Shown one piece after another: positions 34,785 to 44,596 of a stretch of 64,000 nt of DNA. Within the stretch, counting starts at the first letter, position 1. Every line of letters starts with the position of its first letter. Below the pieces are notes generated by a model. It was given only the letters and a program-made list of their open reading frames with translations. It was not told where the DNA came from and made no database searches. Origin of the DNA: CAXBCP01 sp047638395 (lineage in GTDB: Bacteria > Pseudomonadota > Alphaproteobacteria > MPNO01 > UBA830); assembly GCA_047638395.1 (NCBI GenBank), contig JBLIMV010000002.1:62001-126000 (forward strand), read 5' to 3'. Made by a program: the position numbers and the translations under genes.

Positions 34785-35819
34785 ATGACTATAGCTGTCT
34801 CACTCACACGCATCCCGCTTGCAGGCATCGTTGCCGCCGGCATTCTGGGCGCCGTCACTGTGCCGGCCCTTGTCGCAACACCGGCCGTCGCCGCCGAAAT
34901 CAAGCTCGCGCATTTCATGTCGCCGCGTCATCCGATGGACCGCTTCCTGATGCGCCCATGGACTGCAGAAGTCGCCAAGGCGACCAATAACGCGCTGACT
35001 GTCCGGATCTATCCGGGCGGCGCACTGGGCAAAGGCCCCGTCGCGCAGTTCAAACGCGCAGTCGACGGTGTCGCCGACGTCACGTTCGGCCTGCCCGGCT
35101 TTACGTCCAAGCTGTTCCCGCGCACCGGCGTGATCGAACTGCCCGGCGTTGCCAAAGACGCCGTGGCCGCGGCCAACCAGCTATGGGACGCGTTCCCGCT
35201 GCTCGCCCCCGAATGGCGGCGTGTCGAAGTCCTGGCGCTGTGGACCAACGAACGCCAGACACTTCTGACCAAAAACAAGGCCGTCCGGTCGATCGCCGAT
35301 CTGAAAGACATGAAGATCCGCGTGCCCTCCAAAACCCAGGGCACGACGCTCAAAGCGCTTGGCGCGGTGCCGGTCTTCATGCCGATCAACCGGGTCTATA
35401 ACGCACTGAACACAGGCGTCATCGACGGCGTCATGACCGGCCCGAGCACCATCGGCAGCTTCAAATTCGACGAAGTCGCCAAATACTTCACCACGGGCAT
35501 GCCGCTGGGCCGCTCGCCGTTCTTCCTCGTGATGAACCGCGACACCTGGAAAAAACAGTCCGATGCCCACAAGGACATCATCCGGAAAACCACCGGACGC
35601 GCGATGTCGATCAAGGGTTCGGCATTCTACATCAAGGCCGGCAAGCGCGGCCTCGCCAAGGTCGGAAAATCCGACAAGCACGAGGTCATCGTGATGAAAG
35701 GTGCCGCCCTCGCCGAAGCGACGGCAGCATTGATGAAATCACGTGCAAACCAGATTGCCGCCCTCGAGAAACGCGGCGTTCCGGCCAAGAAGATCCTCGC
35801 CGCGATGGGCGTGAAATAG
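34785..35819 (+). CDS. TRAP transporter substrate-binding protein (DctP family), system 2
   Basis: 344 residues with a signal peptide ending about residue 36 (long, Ala-rich). Family marks are HFMSPRHPMDRF, the IRVPSKTQGTTLKALGAVP segment with the ligand Arg, and ALNTGVIDGVMTGP. GGGAGGA precedes the start by 7 bases. First gene of a second complete TRAP operon. It shares little sequence with system 1, so a different ligand is likely. Confidence 0.94.
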   Translation: MTIAVSLTRIPLAGIVAAGILGAVTVPALVATPAVAAEIKLAHFMSPRHPMDRFLMRPWTAEVAKATNNALTVRIYPGGALGKGPVAQFKRAVDGVADVTFGLPGFTSKLFPRTGVIELPGVAKDAVAAANQLWDAFPLLAPEWRRVEVLALWTNERQTLLTKNKAVRSIADLKDMKIRVPSKTQGTTLKALGAVPVFMPINRVYNALNTGVIDGVMTGPSTIGSFKFDEVAKYFTTGMPLGRSPFFLVMNRDTWKKQSDAHKDIIRKTTGRAMSIKGSAFYIKAGKRGLAKVGKSDKHEVIVMKGAALAEATAALMKSRANQIAALEKRGVPAKKILAAMGVK

Positions 35820-35860
35820 GCCGGATATAGCTGAAAACGGACAGAGAACGGACCGTTCCG

Positions 35861-36367
35861 ATGGAACGTTACGTCGTTAAACTGAGCGAGGCGGTCGGGA
35901 GCTGCGTGCGCATGCTTGCGCTCGTCAGCGGCCTGCTGCTGATGGCGCTAATGATGCTTACCGTCGCTGCCGTCTCGCTCAGAAAAGCGAACAATCCCAT
36001 TTTCGGCGCACAGGATATCTCCGAATCCGGGCTGATCGCCGTCGTGTTCTTTGCGATGGCCTATTCCGGCTGGACCGGCGGACATATCGCCGTCGATCTG
36101 ATCGGCAATGTCATCAAAGGCCGGGCGCTGCAACTTCTCGATGTCGGCGTCAGGCTTGTCTGTGCGCTGTTCTTCATCGTTGTCACCTGGATGACCGTCA
36201 TCCACGGGCTTGATGCCCTCGAATTTGGCGACGAGTTCAATCTGCTGCCCATCCCGCACTGGCCATTCTATTTCGTCATCGCATTCGGCTCGGGCGTCTT
36301 TACGTTCGTCCTGTTCCTGCTTGCAGCCCGCTCCGCCTGCGGCCTGCCGGAGATCAAGGTTAAATGA
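35861..36367 (+). CDS. TRAP transporter small permease (DctQ), system 2
   Basis: 168-residue inner-membrane protein with four predicted helices, DctQ-like (QDISESGLIAVVFFAMAYSGW and WMTVIHGLDALEFGDE). It begins 41 bases after the binding protein and its stop overlaps the DctM start as ATGA, a common arrangement in TRAP operons. Confidence 0.9.
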   Translation: MERYVVKLSEAVGSCVRMLALVSGLLLMALMMLTVAAVSLRKANNPIFGAQDISESGLIAVVFFAMAYSGWTGGHIAVDLIGNVIKGRALQLLDVGVRLVCALFFIVVTWMTVIHGLDALEFGDEFNLLPIPHWPFYFVIAFGSGVFTFVLFLLAARSACGLPEIKVK

Positions 36368-37668
36368 GCGAATCCACCATCGGCCTTATCGGCATTGCCG
36401 CGCTCTTTATCCTGCTGGCACTGCGCATGCCCGTCGGCATCGTGATGATGCTGATCGGCGGTGTCGGTGTGTGGGCGATTAACGGGCCCAAGGCCGCGCT
36501 CGCGACCCTTGGCAGCGAGCCCTTCGTCATCGCCTCGAACTTCGAGCTGCTGATCATCCCGATGTTCGTCCTGATGGGGAATCTTGCGTCTATTTCAGGG
36601 ATGAGCCGTGATCTGTACGGCGCCGCCTATGCGTGGTTCGGCCATTGGCGCGGCGGGCTCGCCTGCGCGACCATCGCCGCCTGCGCCGGTTTTGCCGCCC
36701 TTTCGGGATCATCCGTCGCCTCGGCGATCACCATGGGCCGCGTCGCCCTGCCCGAAATGCAGCGCTACAACTATCACCCGCGCCTCGCCACCGGCTGTAT
36801 CGCGGCCGGCGGCACGCTTGGCATCCTGATCCCGCCGAGCACCGGTTTTGTTATTTATGCCATCCTGACCGAGGAATCGATCGGCCGGCTGTTCCTTGCC
36901 GGCGTGCTTCCCGGCCTGCTGCTGACCTTCCTGTTCATGATGTCGATCGCCATTCAGTGCCGCTTCAAGCCCGAGCTCGGCCCGCCCGGCCCCGTCATGC
37001 CGATGCGCCAGCGCATGAAAGCCACGGGGCAGGCCGGCGCGATGACCGGCATCATCGTGGTGACCATCGGCGGCATCTATTCCGGCTTCTTTACCGCCGG
37101 AGAGGCCGCCGGCGTCGGCGCGTTCCTGGCCTTCATGCTGGCCATCCTGCGCCGCGCGGTGAACTGGTCGTCGATGAGCGACACGCTGCTGCAGACCGTC
37201 CGCACCAGCGCGTTTGCCTTTCTGATCCTGATCGGCGCGCATGTGTTCAATCCGTTCCTGGCGCTGACACAGATTCCCACCACCCTGTCGGAAACCCTGA
37301 TCGGCACCAACTTCGCGCCGCTCGGTATCCTGATGATCCTGCTGGTCGCGTTCATCGTACTGGGCATGTTTCTCGAAGGCTTCGCGATCCTCGTGCTGTC
37401 GCTGCCGATTGTGCATCCGCTGATTATCCAGCTCGGCTACGACCCGATCTGGTTCGGCGTCGTGATGGTGATCGTGCTTGAAATGGGGCTGATCAGCCCG
37501 CCGGTGGGGGTGAACGTCTTTGTCGTGAAATCCATCGCCGAAGACGTGCCGATGAGCGAGATCTTTATCGGCATCATGCCGTTCTGGATCGCCATGGTCG
37601 TCTGCCTTGGCCTGCTGATCGCCTTCCCCCAGATCGCCCTTTTCCTGCCCAACACGATGATAGGCTGA
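36364..37668 (+). CDS. TRAP transporter large permease (DctM), system 2
   Basis: 434-residue inner-membrane protein with about 12 helices. Conserved segments are GSSVASAITMGRVALPEM, IPPSTGFVIYAILTEESIG and LISPPVGVNVFVVKSIAE. It completes the second P-Q-M cassette and is followed after 80 bases by a luciferase-like monooxygenase gene, so the transporter may import its substrate. Confidence 0.94.
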   Translation: MSESTIGLIGIAALFILLALRMPVGIVMMLIGGVGVWAINGPKAALATLGSEPFVIASNFELLIIPMFVLMGNLASISGMSRDLYGAAYAWFGHWRGGLACATIAACAGFAALSGSSVASAITMGRVALPEMQRYNYHPRLATGCIAAGGTLGILIPPSTGFVIYAILTEESIGRLFLAGVLPGLLLTFLFMMSIAIQCRFKPELGPPGPVMPMRQRMKATGQAGAMTGIIVVTIGGIYSGFFTAGEAAGVGAFLAFMLAILRRAVNWSSMSDTLLQTVRTSAFAFLILIGAHVFNPFLALTQIPTTLSETLIGTNFAPLGILMILLVAFIVLGMFLEGFAILVLSLPIVHPLIIQLGYDPIWFGVVMVIVLEMGLISPPVGVNVFVVKSIAEDVPMSEIFIGIMPFWIAMVVCLGLLIAFPQIALFLPNTMIG

Positions 37669-37748
37669 CGAAGCCCAGACTCGCACCCTGACTCGTGGTC
37701 CACTTTTGCGCTATCTTCGGCTGAGAATAAAACACAGGATTCCGCAGA

Positions 37749-38858
37749 ATGCGCCTCGGCTATTTCACGATGCCCATGCATCCGCTCGACACCGATTACG
37801 CCACAACCCTGAAACAGGACCGCGAGACGATCATCCTGTGTGACAAGCTCGGCTTTTATGACGCTTTTGTCGGCGAGCATCTGTCGGACGATGCCGAAAA
37901 CATCACCAATTCGATGCTGTTCCTCGGCACGCTGATCCATTCGACCGAGAACATCATGCTCGGCACCGGCACAACGAACCTGACCCATACGCATCCCGTG
38001 CTGGTTGCGAGCCACGCGGCCATGTTCGATCACCTGGCCGAGGGCCGGTTCATTCTCGGTATCAGCCCGGGCACATTGCGGTCAGACCGCGAAGTGTTGG
38101 GCATCGCCAATGAAGACATCAACAAAATGTTCGCCGAATCCATCGACGTCATTCTGGCGATCTGGGAGGGCGAAGCGCCCTATGAGATCAAATTCCCCGA
38201 TAATCGCTGGCAGGTGACGACCGAAAACACGCTGGATGCACCCTATGGCACCGGCATCCTGCAGAAACCCTATCAGGACCCGCGCCCCGAAATCATCGGC
38301 ACTGTCGTGGCACCCTTTTCCAAGGGCGTGGTTGAGATGGGCAAAAAGGATTTCCACCCGGTCTCTGCCAATTTCCTGTTCGACAAATGGGCCGCCACCC
38401 ACTGGGCCAATTACGAAGAAGGCTGCGTGGCGGCGGGCCGCACGGCCAACCCCGGGGACTGGCGCATCGCGCGCACGATCTTCGTCGCCGATGACGAGAA
38501 CGTCGCGCAAAGCTATGGCAAGACGGATGCGAACAGCCCCTACCGGTTCTATTACAGCCAGCTTCTGTACAAGCTGACCAAAGGCGGCCGCCAGGCGGTG
38601 TTCAAGCATCACCGCGACGAGCCCGACGATGCAATCACACTGGACCGGGTGATGAACGACCTGGTGATCTGCGGCGGCGTCGACAGTGTGGTCGACCAGA
38701 TTCTCGCCCTGCGTGAGGTCACCGGGCCGTTTGGTGAACTGGTCGTCGCCGGGATGGACTGGGTCGACGAAGACCTGACCAAGCGCTCGCTCGAGCTCAT
38801 GGCCGAAGAGGTCATGCCGCGAGTCAACGCCGCGCTGGGCGAAACGGCAGACAGATAA
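37749..38858 (+). CDS. luciferase-like flavin monooxygenase (LLM class)
   Basis: 369-residue flavin-dependent TIM-barrel enzyme of the LLM/alkanal monooxygenase class. Marks include the N-terminal LGYFTMPMHPLD, the GEHLSDDAENI loop, LGTGTTNLTHTHPVLVASHAAMFDHLAEGR in compact form, and LRSDREV. The family uses reduced FMN from a separate reductase to oxidise organics such as limonene, alkanes or sulfonates. It is followed 28 bases later by a Rieske oxygenase gene. Substrate unknown. Confidence 0.9.
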   Translation: MRLGYFTMPMHPLDTDYATTLKQDRETIILCDKLGFYDAFVGEHLSDDAENITNSMLFLGTLIHSTENIMLGTGTTNLTHTHPVLVASHAAMFDHLAEGRFILGISPGTLRSDREVLGIANEDINKMFAESIDVILAIWEGEAPYEIKFPDNRWQVTTENTLDAPYGTGILQKPYQDPRPEIIGTVVAPFSKGVVEMGKKDFHPVSANFLFDKWAATHWANYEEGCVAAGRTANPGDWRIARTIFVADDENVAQSYGKTDANSPYRFYYSQLLYKLTKGGRQAVFKHHRDEPDDAITLDRVMNDLVICGGVDSVVDQILALREVTGPFGELVVAGMDWVDEDLTKRSLELMAEEVMPRVNAALGETADR

Positions 38859-38886
38859 GTGACGGCGTAAAACGCGGAATGAAACA

Positions 38887-39939
38887 ATGACAGACGGCTT
38901 TGTAAAAAACTGCTGGTACCCGGCAGCAACGGCGCAGGAACTGGGCCGCGAGCTGCTGGGCCGCACCTACCTGAATGAGCCGGTCGTGCTCTACCGCCGC
39001 GAAGACGGCACGCCCGTTGCCATGGAAGACCGCTGCGCCCACCGTTTTCTGCCACTCTCAAAGGGCCGCCTGATCGGCGACCGCGTACAGTGCGGGTATC
39101 ACGGGCTGGAATTCGACGGCAGCGGCGCCTGCGTCCACGCACCGGGCCAGAAATCACCCCCAGAAGGGGCAACCTTGCGCACGTATCCGCTCGCCGAGAA
39201 ATGGCATCTGGTGTGGATCTGGATGGGTGATCCGGCGCTGGCCGATGAATCCCTGATCCACGATATCTGGCGTTGCGATCACCCCGAATGGACCTGCATC
39301 GTCGGGGAGCCGTTTCACATCAACGGCGACTACCGGCTGTTCACCGACAACCTGCTGGACCCCAGCCATGTGTCATTTGTTCACCAGTCAACGCTGGGGA
39401 CCGGCGATGTCGCCGAAATCCCGCAGGTCGCGACCCAGGACGGCACGACGGTCGCCGTCACGCGGTGGATTCTCGACCGCCCGGCAGCACCGATCTATGC
39501 CAAGCTCGGCGGCTTTACCGGCAATGTCGACCGCTGGCAGATCATGACGTTCTCGCCGCCATCGATGATCGAAGCCGATATGGGCAGCGCCGTCGTCGAT
39601 ACCGGCGCGCCGGACGGCGACCGCAGCCAGGGGATCGAGCTGCGCTCCTACAACATAGCCACGCCCGAAACCGACCAATCCTGCCACTATTTCTGGACCC
39701 ACGTGCGCAACTTCGCGCTGGACGACGCCGCCATGAGCACCCGGATCGAGGCCGGCTTCATCGAAGCGTTCAGCGAAGACGTCGATATCATCGAATCCGT
39801 GCAGGCCGGACTAAACCGGTATCCCGACAAAACCCCGGTCAACCTCGCCATCGACGGCGGCCCGGTCCGCGCACGGCGGGTGATGGACGAGCTGATCACG
39901 GCGGAAGGTGACAGCGCAGCGGACAGGGCAGCAGAATAA
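38887..39939 (+). CDS. Rieske aromatic oxygenase (VanA-like)
   Basis: 350-residue Rieske non-heme iron oxygenase. The [2Fe-2S] site is C50-x-H52 and C69-x2-H72, in RCAHRFLPLSKG and QCGYHGLEFD. The iron site segment is DNLLDPSHVSFVH. The C-terminal half resembles VanA-type demethylases and phthalate-type oxygenases, which act with a single reductase, but none is adjacent. It likely acts in the same pathway as the preceding luciferase-like gene. Possible reactions are O-demethylation or ring hydroxylation. Confidence 0.92.
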   Translation: MTDGFVKNCWYPAATAQELGRELLGRTYLNEPVVLYRREDGTPVAMEDRCAHRFLPLSKGRLIGDRVQCGYHGLEFDGSGACVHAPGQKSPPEGATLRTYPLAEKWHLVWIWMGDPALADESLIHDIWRCDHPEWTCIVGEPFHINGDYRLFTDNLLDPSHVSFVHQSTLGTGDVAEIPQVATQDGTTVAVTRWILDRPAAPIYAKLGGFTGNVDRWQIMTFSPPSMIEADMGSAVVDTGAPDGDRSQGIELRSYNIATPETDQSCHYFWTHVRNFALDDAAMSTRIEAGFIEAFSEDVDIIESVQAGLNRYPDKTPVNLAIDGGPVRARRVMDELITAEGDSAADRAAE

Positions 39940-40006
39940 CAGGCAGCCGTGAAATGAAGCGAAGAGAATCAAACGCTGCGCATTACTCATTGCCTGGTTC
40001 AGGTTC

Positions 40007-40480
40007 ATGAGAAGATCGCGAAAAAAACAACCTCCTGATAGAATCGCAGGCATAGTCATCGGGCTGCTCTCGGCGTTGTATTTTGCCGACAACATAGAAC
40101 CCATCAATCGATCTTTGAGTTACATACAGTTCGAAATTATCGAATTCGGTGTACCGTCATGGCTCGCCAGGTTTCTGATATTTGCGGCTATAGTCACACC
40201 GGGAATTTTGCTCGGCCAGCTCATTCAGAAATCAGCAGGCAATATACTTTCCGCCGAGCGCGACTCACCGGGAACAACGTTGGGTCAAATAACCGGTGGC
40301 TTTGTCGGTTACATAGTTGGGTTATTTGTTATACCCGGTCCGGGGTATTTCGAAGGGGGCCACTCCGGCGGCCAGTATCCTGACCTAGAGAAATTACTGA
40401 CCGACTGGTTAATTTTGGTTGGCCCAATGGTCGTCGGTGTTCTAGCAGGCAGATATCTACAGAGATTGTTTCAAAAGTAG
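40007..40480 (+). CDS. small membrane protein, AT-richer than surroundings
   Basis: 157 residues with four hydrophobic segments (about 11-27, 53-71, 98-113 and 133-150). The base composition is noticeably lower in GC than the neighbours and the codon choices differ, as in recently acquired DNA. No domain is recognised. It lies between the VanA-like gene and the convergent Rieske gene. Confidence 0.6.
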   Translation: MRRSRKKQPPDRIAGIVIGLLSALYFADNIEPINRSLSYIQFEIIEFGVPSWLARFLIFAAIVTPGILLGQLIQKSAGNILSAERDSPGTTLGQITGGFVGYIVGLFVIPGPGYFEGGHSGGQYPDLEKLLTDWLILVGPMVVGVLAGRYLQRLFQK

Positions 40481-40527
40481 GGTTCTCCAACGGTTCGGTG
40501 AGTACAGCACTATAGGATACCCCTCTA

Positions 40528-41898
40528 CTACTCCGCTTCGCCCTTAGCCGGAACCCCCGACCCCATATTACCGGGCGCCAGATCCTGCCAGTTTTCGGAT
40601 TTGGAGATCACCGAATCCGGGATCGCGGCAACCGACGAATAATCCTCTATTTCCAACCCGAGCGGATCCTTGCCCGCTTCGTTCAGCGCAACTGAATCGA
40701 GCAGGCGGCGGCGCAGGCGGATAACGCCTTCGTCGCTCGGCACCAGATATTCCTTTGTGCGGTCGACGATCGGCGTCATCGACATGGCGATGACCGCGTC
40801 TTCCTGTTCGATCCCGGCAAAGCCCGACCAGTTGCGCCCCGACATGCTGTCGCGGTCCTGGCCCAGCCGGTTGTCCCAGCTGGCGGTAAAATTACAGTCA
40901 TTGTCGTTCCAGAACTCTGGGTCGGCGAGCCCCATGGTGTCGATGATCAGCTGGCGGTCCTGTTTTTCCGGCCCATGAAACACCAGATAGGTCGCCGTCA
41001 GATCGTCCTGCATGGGAATCTCAAACACGTAAAACTGGAACGCATTGGCCGGAATGATGCGCCCGGTCGGCAGCATGACCGGCGTGATACGGACACTCCA
41101 GGTCGGTGCGCCATCCGCCCCGTCCCCGCCGTCCCGCAACGCGGCATAGTGAAAACCATAGGGCGTGTCCTCGATGCCGAGATCGGGCGTCGCGTCGAAC
41201 ACGGTGGACGACATGTACATATCGGCCTTGCTCGACGACGCATCCGCCGCATCGGCATCGACGCCCCAGCCCTTGCCGTCATCCTGATCGGTCTTGCCGT
41301 CGACAAACGCCGAATCCTTCCAGCCCGGGTTCATCATGTTCATGTGCAGAACCCCGACATGCGCAGAATCCACACCGCCTTCGTATAGCTGCAGATAATT
41401 GGCCGGCGTGTTGATGCGCAGCACGACGTAGTTTTCTGCGGGCGCATCGAACCAGCCGTATTTCTGAAACGGCGGCTGCTTTTCGGCATCGCCGATATAG
41501 GTCCAGACCATGCCGCCAGCCTCGATGACCGGATAGGCGGGCTGTTTGATCTTGTCGCGCACGTTGGACGACGCGTGGTTCGGGGTCTCCGCAATGGTGC
41601 CGTCGGTGCAGAATTTCCAGCCATGCAGCAGGCAGCGCAGCCCGCCTTCCTCATTTCGCCCCAGTGCCAGCGACGCGCGGCGATGGACACAGAATTCATC
41701 CAGCACGCCGAGCTTGCCGTCGGTATCACGGAAAACCACCAGATATTCGCCGAGCAATTGCGTGCGCAGCGGCGCGCCGTCGGGTTCCGCAACCTGATGG
41801 GCGGAACAGACCGGCAGCCAGAACCGCCGCATCATACGGCCCATCGGCGTGTCCCGGCCCGTACGGGTGAGGGTCTCGTTTTCTGCGGCGCTCATCAT
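40528..41898 (-). CDS. Rieske oxygenase, phthalate 4,5-dioxygenase-like
   Basis: 456 residues from ATG 41898, chosen because TAAGGA lies 8 bases upstream. Rieske site: C70-x-H72 and C89-x2-H92 in CVHRRASLALG and CLLHGWKF. Iron-site segment: YEGGVDSAHVGVLHMNMM. The family hydroxylates or demethylates aromatics, using a separate reductase. It lies downstream of a cyclase gene on the same strand. Two short stretches of its coding sequence reappear, rearranged, near 47.8 kb. Confidence 0.9.
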   Translation of the reverse strand: MMSAAENETLTRTGRDTPMGRMMRRFWLPVCSAHQVAEPDGAPLRTQLLGEYLVVFRDTDGKLGVLDEFCVHRRASLALGRNEEGGLRCLLHGWKFCTDGTIAETPNHASSNVRDKIKQPAYPVIEAGGMVWTYIGDAEKQPPFQKYGWFDAPAENYVVLRINTPANYLQLYEGGVDSAHVGVLHMNMMNPGWKDSAFVDGKTDQDDGKGWGVDADAADASSSKADMYMSSTVFDATPDLGIEDTPYGFHYAALRDGGDGADGAPTWSVRITPVMLPTGRIIPANAFQFYVFEIPMQDDLTATYLVFHGPEKQDRQLIIDTMGLADPEFWNDNDCNFTASWDNRLGQDRDSMSGRNWSGFAGIEQEDAVIAMSMTPIVDRTKEYLVPSDEGVIRLRRRLLDSVALNEAGKDPLGLEIEDYSSVAAIPDSVISKSENWQDLAPGNMGSGVPAKGEAE

Positions 41899-41971
41899 CG
41901 CGCGATTCCTTACCGGATATTGTTCCTTCCCGGAATTTTGCCGTATTGAGGTCTTAGCGGCAACCGGGGCG

Positions 41972-43252
41972 TTAAGGAGAGCCGACCCGGTCCCCAACCC
42001 GCTGCAGATAAAAAATATCGACGGGGCGACTGTGCCCGCTTATTGGCTGGGCGGGTGCCGAACGCCACCCTGACGGAACGGGGTCCAGACCGGCCGCATC
42101 CGCAAAATCCCGCGAAACCGCGATATCAGCGTTGAACGTCCGGGTCAGTCTTTCGACGCGTTCGGCAATGTTCACGGTGTCGCCGATCACTGTAAATTCA
42201 AGCAGCCGCTCTTTGCCCACGACCCCGACGAATGCCTCGCCATAATGTATTCCAATCCCGATGCGTACGGCCTGCTGCCTGTTTGCAATTCGGGTTTCCG
42301 ACCACGCTTCGATATGCTCCATCATCGCATATGCGCAGGACAGACACCGACTGGCGGAATCGGCTCCCGGCGCGGGAAACCCGAATACCGCCATGGCCGC
42401 GTCGCCAATGAATTTATCGACGACGCCGCCATGTTCCTGAATTTGTTGCGCGACAATTTCGCGGAATTCACCCAGAAATTCGGTCAGCTCGCCTGGGCTC
42501 AGCTCCTCGGCCAGCGGGCTGAATTCCCTGATATCCGTGAACAGAACTGCCACCGGCTGCACGGCCCCGCGGGCGCCGTCATCCCCTGAATGCGCGGTCA
42601 GACGACTGGCGATATCGGGTGCAAAAAATCGCGAAAGCCGGTGACGCGCCATTCGCTCCGAAATCGACACCAGCAGCAGCTGCCGGGTCCCGCGCGCCGT
42701 AACGAACAGGATAACGGCGCATAGCACGATCATGACCGTCGGAAATATCTGATGATGCACCATATCGTGCTGCAGGTTGTGGCTCACATCCTGCGGCGGC
42801 TGTGCAGACGGCATGAACATTCCCGCCGCGATAAGAATGAACAGAAATAGCCCGGCGGCGTAAATGACCAGCCATGGCCGATAGCGCATTGCTGCATGGG
42901 CCAATATAACGAAGATGACGGTTGCCACCGGCAGAGCGCTCAGGGACATGGCCGCCTGGCCCATCATTTGCCCCATCAGAACTGTTTGCGCGCTGACAAG
43001 TCCCACTTCGAGCGTAATGAACACGGCCGGCAAAATCGGGTGAAATATCCCGCGCCAGGCGAAGAAAAGCCCGGCGACCGTCAACACACCATAGGCAATG
43101 GTTACCTTCAGAACCGGATGATGATGCGCGCCATGTTCCCGGAGCGACAGAACCGCGCCAAGCAGCGCAAAAAATACAAACACCCGCAGAATTGCCGCCA
43201 GCAGCTCCCGCTGTTTTTCAGCCTGTTCCATTGTCTGATCGACCGTCGTCAT
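41972..43252 (-). CDS. membrane-bound class III adenylate/guanylate cyclase
   Basis: 426 residues. About six membrane segments occupy residues 20-185, followed by a catalytic domain (about 225-400). Metal Asp residues are in FTDIREFSP and KFIGDAAMAVFG; the substrate region EFTVIGDTVNIAERVE keeps the usual Asp and Asn/Arg. No HAMP or receiver domain is seen. Its ATG overlaps the GNAT stop as ATGA, so the two are coupled. It probably makes cAMP, with the membrane part sensing an unknown signal. Confidence 0.92.
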   Translation of the reverse strand: MTTVDQTMEQAEKQRELLAAILRVFVFFALLGAVLSLREHGAHHHPVLKVTIAYGVLTVAGLFFAWRGIFHPILPAVFITLEVGLVSAQTVLMGQMMGQAAMSLSALPVATVIFVILAHAAMRYRPWLVIYAAGLFLFILIAAGMFMPSAQPPQDVSHNLQHDMVHHQIFPTVMIVLCAVILFVTARGTRQLLLVSISERMARHRLSRFFAPDIASRLTAHSGDDGARGAVQPVAVLFTDIREFSPLAEELSPGELTEFLGEFREIVAQQIQEHGGVVDKFIGDAAMAVFGFPAPGADSASRCLSCAYAMMEHIEAWSETRIANRQQAVRIGIGIHYGEAFVGVVGKERLLEFTVIGDTVNIAERVERLTRTFNADIAVSRDFADAAGLDPVPSGWRSAPAQPISGHSRPVDIFYLQRVGDRVGSP

Positions 43253-43779
43253 TTCAACAGCCTCGCCATGACGTGAACGTCGTGGAGTTGGTCTCCCAAC
43301 CTGAAGCCGTTTCGCAAGGTTCCCTCCGTGGCGAACCCGTTTTTTTCATACAATGCAATTGCCGGGCCGTTATCGGCGACCACGGCCAACTGCACCCGGT
43401 ACATGGCGTTATCGCGCGCCCAATGAACGGCCTGCCCGATCAGCGCACTGCCCAATCCGCGGCGCCGGTAGCGTCCGTCGACGGCCAGATCCAACTGAAG
43501 AATGCCATCCCGTTCCGGTGCCGGATGACGCCGGCAGATTGCGAAACCCGCTATCTCGCCGTCGCTCTCGGTCACGAATATGCGCGCAACCCCGTTTTCC
43601 TCGCCAAGCCGGATACCTTCTTTTAGCAGGCTGACGCCGGTCACCGGGTCGACGCCGGACACGACCAGAAAGGGGTCGGTCCCGGCCAGCCGTTGCGCCA
43701 ATGCGGCGAGCGGGGCAGCGTCCTTCTCGGTTGCAGCGCGAACGGCGACAGCGTCCGGTTGTTCCATAAATTCAGACAT
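43249..43779 (-). CDS. GNAT-family N-acetyltransferase
   Basis: 176-residue cytoplasmic GNAT enzyme. The acetyl-CoA-binding motif is RYRRRGLGSALIGQA, followed by ALYEKNGFATEG, typical of motif B. The stop overlaps the cyclase start. The substrate could be a small amine, amino acid or protein. Co-translation with a nucleotide cyclase is unusual; a link to cAMP-regulated acetylation is only a guess. Confidence 0.9.
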   Translation of the reverse strand: MSEFMEQPDAVAVRAATEKDAAPLAALAQRLAGTDPFLVVSGVDPVTGVSLLKEGIRLGEENGVARIFVTESDGEIAGFAICRRHPAPERDGILQLDLAVDGRYRRRGLGSALIGQAVHWARDNAMYRVQLAVVADNGPAIALYEKNGFATEGTLRNGFRLGDQLHDVHVMARLLK

Positions 43780-43870
43780 GGGTAATCATGATCCCCGGGG
43801 AAATTGTCCCGCCCGCCCGAAACGAATTCCGGACGGGCGAGATCGTTTGCAGCAATAATGCAGCTCAGGT

Positions 43871-44596
43871 TCAGAAAAGAACTTTCAGCCCGACCGCGAC
43901 GAACCACGCCTCAACGTCCTCGCCCTCTTCGCGGGCGAAATCGGCGGTGTTGCCGAACTTCCGTTCCCACACCACGCCGATGTAGGGCGACAACAACCGG
44001 TCATAGATGTCATAGGACAGCCGCAATCCGACCTCCGCACTGCTGAACCCGCTGCCAACCCCCATCTTCCGGTCGTCGGAGAATGCGACGTCCAGATCGG
44101 CGGACGGCGTAAGCGTCAGCCTGTTGGTCAGCAATAGTTCGTACTCCGCATCGAGCCGGGCTGAAGCGTCACCCTTGTCGCTGACGAACAGATCCGCATC
44201 CACCTCTATCCACTGTTTGAGAAGGCCGGTAACGCCCAGGACACCGTACAGCCGGCTTTTTCCCTTGGGCGTGTCGGCCCGCACGCCGGCCTTTAGATCG
44301 AAGAAATCGGAGACGGGCATCTGCAATACCAGCCGGTTTTCCATCGCTTCGAACTGGCTGACGTTTGTGTCGTATTCGCCCTCGCCGAGCCAACGGAGTT
44401 TCAGATCGTCAGTGCCGACGAAGGCGTCGCCGTTCCAGACGAGTAGTTCCTCACTTTCATCGCCGCGGCGATGTTCGAACTCTTCGAGCTGGAACCCGTA
44501 ATAGACGAGGTCTGTCTCCTGTGCGGCGGCAGGTGAGGCGGACAGGGCCGCCGCAACAAGCGCCGCCCCGGCGAACGACTTCATTAGGCCGCTCAT
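43871..44596 (-). CDS. copB: copper resistance outer-membrane protein CopB
   Basis: 241 residues from the ATG overlapping the copA stop as ATGA. A signal peptide ends about residue 27. The mature part is a short beta-barrel with CopB/PcoB features: LVYYGFQLEEFEHRRG near the start, LKLRWLGEGEYD and LRLSYDIYDRLLSPYIGVVWERKFG. The Met-rich N-terminal domain of E. coli PcoB is absent; the Met-rich part is in CopA here. Role: copper sequestration or export at the outer membrane. Confidence 0.92.
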   Translation of the reverse strand: MSGLMKSFAGAALVAAALSASPAAAQETDLVYYGFQLEEFEHRRGDESEELLVWNGDAFVGTDDLKLRWLGEGEYDTNVSQFEAMENRLVLQMPVSDFFDLKAGVRADTPKGKSRLYGVLGVTGLLKQWIEVDADLFVSDKGDASARLDAEYELLLTNRLTLTPSADLDVAFSDDRKMGVGSGFSSAEVGLRLSYDIYDRLLSPYIGVVWERKFGNTADFAREEGEDVEAWFVAVGLKVLF

